Under the pieces are notes generated by a model. That model was given only the letters and a program-made list of their open reading frames with translations. It was not told the origin of the DNA and made no database searches. From Rhodobacterales bacterium UBA3077 (GTDB lineage: Bacteria; Pseudomonadota; Alphaproteobacteria; Rhodobacterales; Rhodobacteraceae): a stretch of DNA of 12,225 bases. The stretch spans positions 2,456-14,680 of the forward strand of contig DFBP01000180.1 in the NCBI GenBank assembly GCA_002366685.1, in the 5' to 3' direction. Below, one piece after another: positions 1-6,428 of the stretch; the first letter of the stretch is position 1; every line of letters begins with the position of its first letter. The position numbers and the translations under genes are program-made.

Positions 1-563
1 AGTCGCCATCGTGAGATCTTGTCGAGTCGCCCCGCCTCTAGATCGGCGCGGGTAAGCGGGACCCCGTTCCGGGCTGTGAACGCTTGCACCCGCTCGGTGC
101 TACAAGCCTCGAATATCCGGTTCCGGTCGCGTTCCCGCAGAAAGCCGGCATAGAGCAGCTTTTGCAAAAGGGTCGTGAGGCCGACTATTTCGCTTTCGTC
201 TTCGTCAACGAGCGCCCGAAACAAGGCGTCACCGAAGGGGTCTCTTCCCAGCGCCGCCCAGCTCAATCCATTCCAGAGGTCAACCTTCACCGCTTGGTGT
301 TCCCCCTCCGCGCCCCACCTTTTTACGAGACATATCTGCAAAAGATACCCGATATCACTCGTCCCGGCGATGGCCCAACCGTCTTGGTCAGCGCGTTCAG
401 CGATGCGTGACAATGCCTCGGAAGCGAGACCCCGCGGCAGCAGAACATCAATGTCGCCCCCCGCCCGGGCAAAATCGTCAATGCCGCGCAACACCAGGAA
501 CTGCATGTTCGGGTCAAGCGCTCGGCGAACCAAGTTCGTCGCCGCCTCTTTGAAGTCTGTCAC
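1..563 (-). CDS. Nucleotidyltransferase-fold protein of the polysaccharide operon (3' end outside window)
   Basis: A minus-strand reading frame runs without a stop from a GTG codon at 561-563 to the window edge (187 codons seen). It starts one base after the stop of the glycosyltransferase gene, with GGAG about 9 bases upstream, so it is the next gene of that operon. Residues about 22-43 read FLVLRG...GGDIDVLLP, with two aspartates (D37, D39) after GG, and a third candidate at D95 in VKVDLW. This G-G/S-x-D-x-D layout plus a later acid is the signature of the DNA polymerase beta-type nucleotidyltransferase fold; small proteins of this kind (PF14907-like and relatives) occur in capsule and exopolysaccharide clusters. 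What it modifies cannot be read from sequence. No signal peptide or membrane segment is seen. The fold is a motif-based call, and the missing C-terminus leaves the subfamily open. Confidence 0.7.
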   Translation of the reverse strand, partial: MTDFKEAATNLVRRALDPNMQFLVLRGIDDFARAGGDIDVLLPRGLASEALSRIAERADQDGWAIAGTSDIGYLLQICLVKRWGAEGEHQAVKVDLWNGLSWAALGRDPFGDALFRALVDEDESEIVGLTTLLQKLLYAGFLRERDRNRIFEACSTERVQAFTARNGVPLTRADLEAGRLDKISRWR

Positions 564-564
564 G

Positions 565-1662
565 CTACGACTCCAAAATACTTTTGTAACCCGCGATCAA
601 ATCGCGCGCGGCGGCGTTCCAGTTTAGCCGTGTCTCGATCAATTGCCGCCCGCGACTGGCCATCTCAGGCCATTCGGACCGACGGTCGAGCATCTTTCTT
701 AACGCCCGCTCAATACCGAAAGCGGTCGGTTCGCACAGGGTGAAAGCATCTGTATCCGCGAAATGGCTTGTATCGGAAGTGCGCGAAATGACCATCGGAA
801 CACTTCGCGCCAGAGCTTCCATAGCCCCGATCGAAAACACATCGGTTTTCGACGGGTGGACAAACAGGTTAAGGCCGTCGAGGAAGGCAAGCTTGTCAGT
901 GCCGAATTTTGGACCAACAAGTTCGACCCCGCGTGATGCGTATCTGCGCTTGATGACATCACCTTCGGGTGATGCCGGACCTGCCAGAAGCAGTCGCATT
1001 TGACCATCTTCATTGACATTCGTAAACGCCTCACAGAGCGCATCGAGGTTTTTCTCGCGTGAAATCCGTCCGATGTACCCGATTTTGAGGTCGGGCCCGG
1101 GAAGGTCACGTTTTGCGATTTCGGGGAAGTCCTCAAGATCAACCCCGTTAGGGATGACACACATCAACCTTGGACGGAAGGCGGACAAAGCCTCGGTGCT
1201 TTCCTCTTCTGTGAGCGCCTGCACGAGCGCCGCCCCTTCCAGAGACCGCTTCTGCACCAGCAAGTGAAAGAGGCGTTTTTGCAACGCGTTCCTCCAGGTG
1301 TTTCTGGCCGGGGAAAGCCCGCCATGGAGGGTGACAACATAAGGCGTGCCGTGGCTTTTGCAGACATGCCCGAGCCATATGTTGAGCGGCGAATAGGTGC
1401 CGTGCAGATGGACGACATCAGCCGCATCAATGGCTTGATGAACGGCTGCTCGGAAGGTCTTGTTATTTTTGGAGTAGACGGTAACCGAAAATCCGTCACG
1501 TTTGATCACTTCGCCTTCAAAAGCCGCTGTTTGCGCGAGCCCCAGAACCGAAACGCTGACACCAAGCGAGGCGGTATGGCTCGCCAAACCGGCGATCACC
1601 TGATTCACGCCATTGGCCCGGTTCTTGTCAGCCTTTCCGAGAATAACATGTAGAATTTTCAT
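565..1662 (-). CDS. GT4-family glycosyltransferase
   Basis: This 365-residue cytoplasmic or membrane-associated enzyme probably transfers a sugar from a nucleotide-sugar to a lipid-linked glycan intermediate. It has the GT-B two-domain layout. The N-terminal half (1-180) contains VVHLHG at 83-88 and VVTLHGG at 109-115. The C-terminal half begins around IPNGVD (170-175) and KIGYIGRISREKN (193-205), the usual donor-domain start of GT4 enzymes. The retaining-enzyme EX7E motif appears as D274-x7-E282 (SKTDVFSIGAMEAL), with Asp in place of the first Glu. The start is ATG at 1660-1662, which overlaps the TGA of the upstream polymerase gene by four bases (ATGA), implying translational coupling. One base separates its stop from the following gene. 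Donor and acceptor sugars cannot be predicted. Family assignment is strong. Confidence 0.92.
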   Translation of the reverse strand: MKILHVILGKADKNRANGVNQVIAGLASHTASLGVSVSVLGLAQTAAFEGEVIKRDGFSVTVYSKNNKTFRAAVHQAIDAADVVHLHGTYSPLNIWLGHVCKSHGTPYVVTLHGGLSPARNTWRNALQKRLFHLLVQKRSLEGAALVQALTEEESTEALSAFRPRLMCVIPNGVDLEDFPEIAKRDLPGPDLKIGYIGRISREKNLDALCEAFTNVNEDGQMRLLLAGPASPEGDVIKRRYASRGVELVGPKFGTDKLAFLDGLNLFVHPSKTDVFSIGAMEALARSVPMVISRTSDTSHFADTDAFTLCEPTAFGIERALRKMLDRRSEWPEMASRGRQLIETRLNWNAAARDLIAGYKSILES

Positions 1663-2873
1663 TTATTCGCACTCCGGCCTTTGCCTTGAGCCCTCTGAGC
1701 CCGACGCTCTTCGGCCTGAACCCGGAATAGAAAAGCAATACACATCCAGAAGAAAATCGCCGCCACATTGCCAAAATTAAATATCCAAGCCTCAAAAACA
1801 CCGTGGGCAAAGGAGACCAAAACAACTATGGCCGGAAAAACCGCAAGCTGGGGCAAGCTCCCTTCCCTTACGCTCGTCACAATCTTTTTGAAGGATTGAA
1901 CAATCCGTCTGCCGGCGAAGATTAGAAAGAATACAAAAAAGGGGATCCCCAACTCTTCCGGTAGGGTAATTAGGGAGCTGCCTTTTTCGGTATCACGAAG
2001 AAAATCCTCGATACCCTTAAAATTAACCGGGTTAACGCCTATTCCGTAGCCCAGGATCGGTTGATCCAGAATTGCGTCCAGATGCAATGTCCATAAAATC
2101 ATCCGGGTGCCAAATACGCCGGCCCCTGTATATTTGGAGGAAATGACTCCAACCAAGTCCGGCGCGAAGTAGACGGCCAGCAAAGCCAAAGCCAAAATGA
2201 ACAAAATGCGTTTTGTGAACTTCCTTTGTGAATTGATAAATACACCAACCCCAACAGACATGGCCAGTAAACTAGCGCGTGATCTGGTTAGCCACAGAAC
2301 CAACAGCGCCAAAAGCAACAATGACAGGGGAGCGATTTTCGCAATAAAACCCTTTCCCAGACGGCTTAGCGCCAGTGGTATTGTAAAAACCAAGATAAAT
2401 TGGGCCAAAATATTTGAATTGGCGAGCCCGCCGCGGAAGTTGCCCTGAAAGTAAAGCCCCCCCTGTTTGAATAGGACCCCATATATCGTGATAACAGCGA
2501 TAATTGTAGTGAAAGCGATGGCATAGGAACGCAAAATTCTGAGCTGCGTAGCGCTAGAGAACGCCGTGGCATAGGATACCAATGCCACCGAGACTGCTGT
2601 ATTCAGAATCGCGCGTTCCAAGCTGATAAGAGGCGATTGGCTCCACAATATGGACAGGAGTCCGAAACCTGAAAAAAGACCAAGCAACAGCGCCAGCCGT
2701 TTCGCAGGAAGCCTGGCTTTTGAAAGTGTGATGGCCATGAAACATGAAACGACAAACAGCGGAAACCTTAGCGTCGCAATGATCTGAAACGCGGGAATGA
2801 CATCAGCGATCAACACGGACAAAAAGAAAGGAACGGTCAGCAGTACGAAAGCCGTGTGATTTTGTATTTTCAT
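1659..2873 (-). CDS. O-antigen ligase / Wzy-type polysaccharide polymerase
   Basis: This 404-residue polytopic inner-membrane protein has about ten hydrophobic segments spread over residues 7-385. It carries features typical of the Wzy_C/WaaL superfamily (PF04932): ANSNILAQF at 151-159, TRSRASLLA at 196-204, the GTRMILW...LGYGIG block at 255-279 just after the large periplasmic region begins, and LPEELGIPFF at 304-313. Members polymerise repeat units or ligate glycan on the periplasmic face. With a flippase directly upstream, a Wzx/Wzy-type pathway is the best reading, but ligase and polymerase cannot be separated by sequence alone. The C-terminal tail (386-404) is short and basic. No good Shine-Dalgarno sequence lies close to the ATG at 2871-2873. 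The gene is visibly AT-richer than the distal genes of the operon. Confidence 0.9.
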   Translation of the reverse strand: MKIQNHTAFVLLTVPFFLSVLIADVIPAFQIIATLRFPLFVVSCFMAITLSKARLPAKRLALLLGLFSGFGLLSILWSQSPLISLERAILNTAVSVALVSYATAFSSATQLRILRSYAIAFTTIIAVITIYGVLFKQGGLYFQGNFRGGLANSNILAQFILVFTIPLALSRLGKGFIAKIAPLSLLLLALLVLWLTRSRASLLAMSVGVGVFINSQRKFTKRILFILALALLAVYFAPDLVGVISSKYTGAGVFGTRMILWTLHLDAILDQPILGYGIGVNPVNFKGIEDFLRDTEKGSSLITLPEELGIPFFVFFLIFAGRRIVQSFKKIVTSVREGSLPQLAVFPAIVVLVSFAHGVFEAWIFNFGNVAAIFFWMCIAFLFRVQAEERRAQRAQGKGRSANK

Positions 2874-2899
2874 CGTTGTGGTTGTGGCCCCGGATGCGA

Positions 2900-2925
2900 A
2901 ATTCTTTTTGCCAAGAATTCTTTTT
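2900..2925 (-). repeat. Two copies of a 10-base direct repeat in the flippase-polymerase spacer
   Basis: The 64-base gap between the flippase stop (2938) and the polymerase start (2873) contains AATTCTTTTT at 2900-2909 and again at 2916-2925 (plus-strand reading), offset by 16 bases. On the transcribed strand these are AAAAAGAATT blocks. They may be a simple A-rich translation-enhancing or mRNA-processing element; no function can be assigned. Confidence 0.4.
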
Positions 2926-2937
2926 CAAAACGCGGGC

Positions 2938-4233
2938 TCATATCCTTAGTATAGGAATATCAAGTTTACGCTGGGTCTGGTGCCCCAGCAGCAATGACCA
3001 AGTCACGATTCCCGCCGCCGAAGCCCAGCCCGCGCCCGTCGCTCCCATCTTCGGGGCAAGGATCAGCGTAAGGATCACGTTCACGAGCAGCGCCAGCCCT
3101 AGCGCGGCGAGCGTTGACCTCTCGTTTCCGGTCATCGACAGAAAAGTTGACGTGGGCCCAAACAACGCTCGGACCACGAGGGCAATTGAAATAATCGCGA
3201 GTGGCTGGACGACGGTTTCTACATAGATTTCACCGAAGAGTAACCGGATTATTGTCGCTCCGTAGAATATCATTGGCAGAGCGACAACAAAAGTGATTGC
3301 AGCCCCGATACGCCTGGATATGCTGAACAAGCCCTGCAAACGTTCGTGTTGCCGTGCTTTGTGGTGGCGCGCAACATGTGGGGCCAAGACGAGTTCAATA
3401 ATGGCGATGGTGAGAATAACAAATTGTGCCGCCCGGTCCGCGATTTGGAAAGCTGCCACATCCGCTTTGGATGATGTTAATCCCAAAAGAAGCACGCCGA
3501 TCTGGGTGTTAAGGTAGGTTATCAGGGCGATGCCGGTGAAGATTGCGGAAGATTTCGACCAACGGCTAAGCCGGTATGTGGCAACGGCACTCCGGAGCGT
3601 GTCCGACACTGTTTTTTTCATCAGATAGAGACCAACCAAGGCCACCACGCTATTCGACAGCACGAATGCGATCATGGCCGTTCGCACAACTAGTATGTCG
3701 AGCGAAATGAGTACCGTCACCGTCACAAGCTGTGTCAGGGGCATGAGAAGCAGGCCCGGAAACTGCGACTTGGCGCCGAGACCATGCCCCCTGAGCGTGC
3801 CCGCCCAAACCGGCGCGAGCGCCAGAATTGGGAGGGCAGCGGAACCTGTGAGCAACAAAACACGCATCATACTATCTGCACTGCTGCCGAAAAATGTCAG
3901 TGCGCCCCAAATGACCAAGATCGCCAAAGCCGAACTCATCAACCCCCAAGCGGTTGAACTAAGTATAACGCCCTTGATGAGACCACGATCATGTTCGTGT
4001 AGCGCAAATGCGACTTCGCGCGTCACCAATTGTGAAATCCCGCCGGTCAACATCAGCGCGAAAAGATTGATCAGACTCAAAGCGAATGTGTAGGTGCCGT
4101 AATCGTTAGGGCCAAGGGTACGCGCGAGGATGATCGAGACCAGGAGAGCGGCGGGAATGGCGAGCATTTTGATGGCCCCGATTCCCAGCGCATCGCGTAG
4201 AAGCGGTTGCCGAATTTTCGCTAACAGATCCAG
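2938..4233 (-). CDS. Wzx-type polysaccharide flippase (MATE/MOP superfamily)
   Basis: This polytopic inner-membrane protein of about 431 residues moves lipid-linked glycan repeat units to the periplasmic side. The family mark is the end of helix 1, LARTLGPNDYGTYTF, followed by about eleven further hydrophobic segments, matching the polysaccharide-biosynthesis protein family (PF01943/PF13440). The first ATG in frame is at 4165-4167 and would cut helix 1 short (MLAIPAALLVSIILA). The frame stays open upstream and encodes DLLAKIRQPLLRDALGIGAIK, which looks like the normal amphipathic lead-in and first half of helix 1. No ATG, GTG or TTG exists between that ATG and the upstream in-frame stop, but CTG at 4231-4233 sits six bases after GGAGG (4240-4244). 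I therefore place the start at CTG 4233; ATG 4167 (409 residues) is the conservative alternative. It is the first gene of the polysaccharide operon. Product confidence is high, start confidence moderate. Confidence 0.9.
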   Translation of the reverse strand: MDLLAKIRQPLLRDALGIGAIKMLAIPAALLVSIILARTLGPNDYGTYTFALSLINLFALMLTGGISQLVTREVAFALHEHDRGLIKGVILSSTAWGLMSSALAILVIWGALTFFGSSADSMMRVLLLTGSAALPILALAPVWAGTLRGHGLGAKSQFPGLLLMPLTQLVTVTVLISLDILVVRTAMIAFVLSNSVVALVGLYLMKKTVSDTLRSAVATYRLSRWSKSSAIFTGIALITYLNTQIGVLLLGLTSSKADVAAFQIADRAAQFVILTIAIIELVLAPHVARHHKARQHERLQGLFSISRRIGAAITFVVALPMIFYGATIIRLLFGEIYVETVVQPLAIISIALVVRALFGPTSTFLSMTGNERSTLAALGLALLVNVILTLILAPKMGATGAGWASAAGIVTWSLLLGHQTQRKLDIPILRI

Positions 4234-4239
4234 TTGCAG

Positions 4240-4244
4240 CCTCC
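4240..4244 (-). promoter_or_regulatory. Ribosome-binding site GGAGG pointing to a CTG start
   Basis: On the minus strand, a five-base match to the anti-Shine-Dalgarno sequence is followed directly by CTG (4237-4239) and, six bases downstream, by CTG (4231-4233). The second spacing is ideal for initiation. The nearest conventional start codon is 72 bases further on (4167) and has only a weak GGGG-like sequence before it. This site decides the proposed flippase start. Confidence 0.5.
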
Positions 4245-4353
4245 AAAAGCGATTGCCCCGCGTTCCGCTTCTGATTGGTCAAAAAGCAGCGCTAGGATAT
4301 TCACAGGATCAAGCCCCCGCACGGACAGGCGGCTTTTCTAAATTTGTGCCTAT

Positions 4354-4372
4354 AAGAAATCTGGAATTTCTT
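4354..4372. repeat. 19-base palindrome, possible operator
   Basis: AAGAAAT-CTGGA-ATTTCTT has perfect 7-base arms around a 5-base centre. It lies about 120 bases upstream of the proposed flippase start in AT-rich DNA, where an operator or promoter element would be expected. The binding protein is unknown. Confidence 0.45.
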
Positions 4373-4397
4373 TCCATTTTATTGAAGACGTTTGGAT

Positions 4398-4412
4398 TTT
4401 CGCGGCGCGAAA
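4398..4412. repeat. 15-base perfect palindrome TTTCGCG-G-CGCGAAA
   Basis: Perfect 7-base arms surround a single central base, 26 bases upstream (in the direction of polysaccharide transcription) of the 4354-4372 palindrome. Either a dimeric regulator site or a short RNA hairpin is possible. No T-run follows on either strand, which argues against a terminator. Confidence 0.5.
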
Positions 4413-4439
4413 CCGACTCAAATGGCCGATTAAACTTCG

Positions 4440-4470
4440 CACCCTGCCACGGCTACCGCAGCGCAGGGTG
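4440..4470. repeat. GC-rich hairpin with 8-base perfect stem
   Basis: CACCCTGC (4440-4447) and GCAGGGTG (4463-4470) form a perfect 8-base stem over a 15-base loop that can itself pair further (CGG-TAG-CCG on the minus strand). There is no adjacent T-run in either direction, so it does not look like an intrinsic terminator. It may be a leader-RNA structure or a regulator site of the polysaccharide operon. Confidence 0.45.
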
Positions 4471-4604
4471 AACGCCCCTACGCCAATATAGCAATGGCCA
4501 AACTTTCTTCCGACCTTACAACGCCGGTGAAAGCTCCACTATTTCACGCGCGCATTCGACCTGTGAGCTGCGCCCGAGAATTTCAAACAATAGACAAAAA
4601 CGTG

Positions 4605-4619
4605 TGTGTTGTGAACACA
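4605..4619. repeat. Short palindrome TGTGTT-GTG-AACACA
   Basis: Six-base perfect arms surround a three-base centre in the non-coding region downstream of the kinase gene. It resembles a small regulator site, but with arms this short chance occurrence is possible. Confidence 0.3.
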
Positions 4620-4629
4620 ATTCAACCGG

Positions 4630-4680
4630 GGCAACAAACTTTTTTTGACAGACCCTCCAACAGACGCCCGGCTTGTTGCC
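4630..4680. repeat. 8-base inverted repeat GGCAACAA / TTGTTGCC with 35-base spacer
   Basis: GGCAACAA (4630-4637) is matched perfectly by TTGTTGCC (4673-4680). The intervening 35 bases include a run of seven T on the plus strand. It could close a stem-loop in the 3' untranslated RNA of the kinase operon. The long loop and internal rather than trailing T-run make it a poor intrinsic terminator. Confidence 0.3.
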
Positions 4681-4750
4681 TACCACGGCATGTGGCCGTC
4701 TAAATCCCCCTAAAGAAGCGCCTAAAAAGATGATTCCCGTGTTTTTGTTT

Positions 4751-6427
4751 CTATCTGTCGCGCCAGATGGAAAAAATCATCCAGAGGCCGCCGAAAACCG
4801 CCCCCGCAAACCCCAGCATCGAGAAATACTCCAGCCCTATTGGAATTTGACCACCAGAAACGGTCATCACGATCGAGGACCCCATAATCAGGGCTGCGAT
4901 CACAATCCCGATTGTTATGCGGGTTATGGATTTATTCAGACGATCCAGAAAATGCTCCATTTCCTCGACCTGCATATGGAACTTGAACTGGCCTTTTTGC
5001 ATCGTCTTGACCAATTTCCAGGCATCTGTAGGCAAGCCTGTCACTAGGTCATACCCGTCAGTGGCCCCCTGTTGTGCTTTTTTGGCCAGCTCTTTGGGGG
5101 CATATTTGGCCCACAGCAATTTCGTAAGAAACGGTTTGGCAGACGTAACCACATCAAAATCAGGGTCAAGCTGCCGGCCCATGCCATCAAGGGAAACCAA
5201 GGCCTTGATTAGCAGGGTCAAATCGGATGGCAGCGCCAGTTTGTAGCGCCGCAGAATGCTGGTCAGATCTGAGGTTAGCGCCACAAAATTCAGAGATTTG
5301 AGGGGAACACCGTGGACCTTTTCGATCATGGCGTCGATTTCCGCTGTAAGATCAGCACTTGGTATCCCGGAATCGCCAGACCAAAGCAATAAAGTAGCGA
5401 CGACTTTGTCAGATTGGCGCTGAACCATGCCATATAGCAGGTCAACCAGCTGAAAGCGGCGTTCCTTGGAAATCCGGCCCACCATGCCAAAATCTATCAT
5501 AACCACTTGCGAGGCCGAGCGATAAAACACATTGCCCGGGTGAAGGTCTGCATGAAAGACACCGTCCTCAAACACCATTTTCAATATGGCATCCGCACCG
5601 ATTTTGGCCAGCTTCTTGCGATCATATCCTGCGGCATCAACGGCGGCCAAATCTGTGCCGGGAAGGTCGGTAACCAGTTCCTGCACGTTCATTCGCTCAG
5701 ACGTCCATTGCCAATAAACTTTAGGGACCACAATGCTTGGCTCGTTTTTAAAGTTGTTGGCGATTTGCTCGGCATTCAGGCATTCGTTGGCCAAATCCAA
5801 CTCGCTCCGGATCGAATTGGCAAATTCTCTTACGATTTTTCTGGGTTGGAATTGTTTGGCTTCTGACATTTCGTCTTCAGCGATATCTGCCAATCGCGCC
5901 AATAGCCTGAGATCCGATTCAATAACGTCTTTTATCCCCGGGCGGCGTACTTTTAATATTACGGGTTCACCTGATTTGAGTGTCGCTCTGTGAACTTGCG
6001 CCATTGAGGCCGAGGCCAAAGACTCGGTATCGACCTCGGCAAATATGTTTTGCGCTGTATCCCCCAAATCTTCCTCAATTTGACTGGCTATTGCCTCAAA
6101 AGGAAGCGCCGGCACATCATTTTGCAATTTGCTGAATGCGTCAATATAATCCGAGGAAAACAGGTCAACCCGTGTCGAAAGCACTTGGCCCAGTTTTACA
6201 AATGTTGGCCCCAATTCTTCCATTGCCCGCCGAATACGCTCAGGGGGTTCAAGCTGCGCCAGTTCCTCGGCTTCTTCCTGCAAATGCAGTAACTTTCCAG
6301 CCTGTTCCAGAACCGCACCCAAACCAAGCCGGCGCACCATATCACCAAATCCAAAACGTATCAGGATCGACGCAATGTCGTGCAGCCGTCCAAGGTCGCG
6401 CGCCGTACTGAGGGTTTTCAAAAACAT
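4751..6427 (-). CDS. ABC1/UbiB-family atypical kinase (AarF-like)
   Basis: This 558-residue member of the ABC1/ADCK/UbiB family of protein-kinase-like ATPases is linked to ubiquinone and isoprenoid-lipid handling at the inner membrane. In order: the family KxGQ motif FVKLGQ (K78-Q81) within PTFVKLGQVLSTRVDL; the alanine-rich loop ASASMAQVHRA (138-148); the nucleotide-binding lysine K159 in VILKVRRPG; the catalytic-loop equivalent FHADLHPGN (291-299, D294); and the metal-binding IDFG (D312). Two hydrophobic helices at about 503-523 and 531-554 end the protein, as in UbiB. The ATG at 6425-6427 is preferred: it begins one base after the stop of the upstream gene, and the homologous region starts there; an extension to 6550 would overlap that gene by 122 bases. 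Neighbours are a patatin and an unknown helical protein rather than ubiE or other ubi genes, so it may be a paralogue rather than the housekeeping UbiB. Confidence 0.93.
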   Translation of the reverse strand: MFLKTLSTARDLGRLHDIASILIRFGFGDMVRRLGLGAVLEQAGKLLHLQEEAEELAQLEPPERIRRAMEELGPTFVKLGQVLSTRVDLFSSDYIDAFSKLQNDVPALPFEAIASQIEEDLGDTAQNIFAEVDTESLASASMAQVHRATLKSGEPVILKVRRPGIKDVIESDLRLLARLADIAEDEMSEAKQFQPRKIVREFANSIRSELDLANECLNAEQIANNFKNEPSIVVPKVYWQWTSERMNVQELVTDLPGTDLAAVDAAGYDRKKLAKIGADAILKMVFEDGVFHADLHPGNVFYRSASQVVMIDFGMVGRISKERRFQLVDLLYGMVQRQSDKVVATLLLWSGDSGIPSADLTAEIDAMIEKVHGVPLKSLNFVALTSDLTSILRRYKLALPSDLTLLIKALVSLDGMGRQLDPDFDVVTSAKPFLTKLLWAKYAPKELAKKAQQGATDGYDLVTGLPTDAWKLVKTMQKGQFKFHMQVEEMEHFLDRLNKSITRITIGIVIAALIMGSSIVMTVSGGQIPIGLEYFSMLGFAGAVFGGLWMIFSIWRDR

Positions 6428-6428
6428 A

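Larger units (their letters stand above)
4234..4750. other. Non-coding regulatory region between the ABC1-kinase gene and the polysaccharide operon
   Basis: About 517 bases lie between the end of the minus-strand kinase gene and the flippase start. No convincing protein-coding frame is present on either strand. The part nearest the flippase (4340-4420) is AT-rich and contains two short perfect palindromes, with a GC-rich hairpin just upstream (4440-4470); the polysaccharide promoter is presumably here, although I could not find a well-spaced sigma-70 pair. The half nearest the kinase gene holds two further inverted repeats (4605-4619, 4630-4680). No hairpin followed by a T-run, as expected for an intrinsic terminator of the kinase operon, was found. 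Confidence 0.7.

Noticed and set aside
175..627. Plus-strand 150-codon frame opposite the nucleotidyltransferase gene
   Set aside because: Antisense to a continuous frame with a motif and a coupled start; its Ser/Arg-rich translation is typical of a shadow.
4130..4471. Plus-strand 113-codon frame across the flippase start
   Set aside because: Mostly antisense to the flippase N-terminus, with composition typical of a shadow frame and no family resemblance.
4645..4650. Plus-strand TTGACA as a rightward promoter in the non-coding region
   Set aside because: No -10-like hexamer at 15-19 bases downstream (17-base position reads CCGGCT), and no rightward gene follows.
4630..4680. Intrinsic terminator of the kinase operon
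   Set aside because: The 35-base loop and a T-run inside rather than after the stem do not fit a Rho-independent terminator; kept only as an inverted repeat.
4494..4703. Plus-strand 69-codon frame in the non-coding region
   Set aside because: No ribosome site, no recognisable domain, and it runs through both inverted repeats; it looks like chance.
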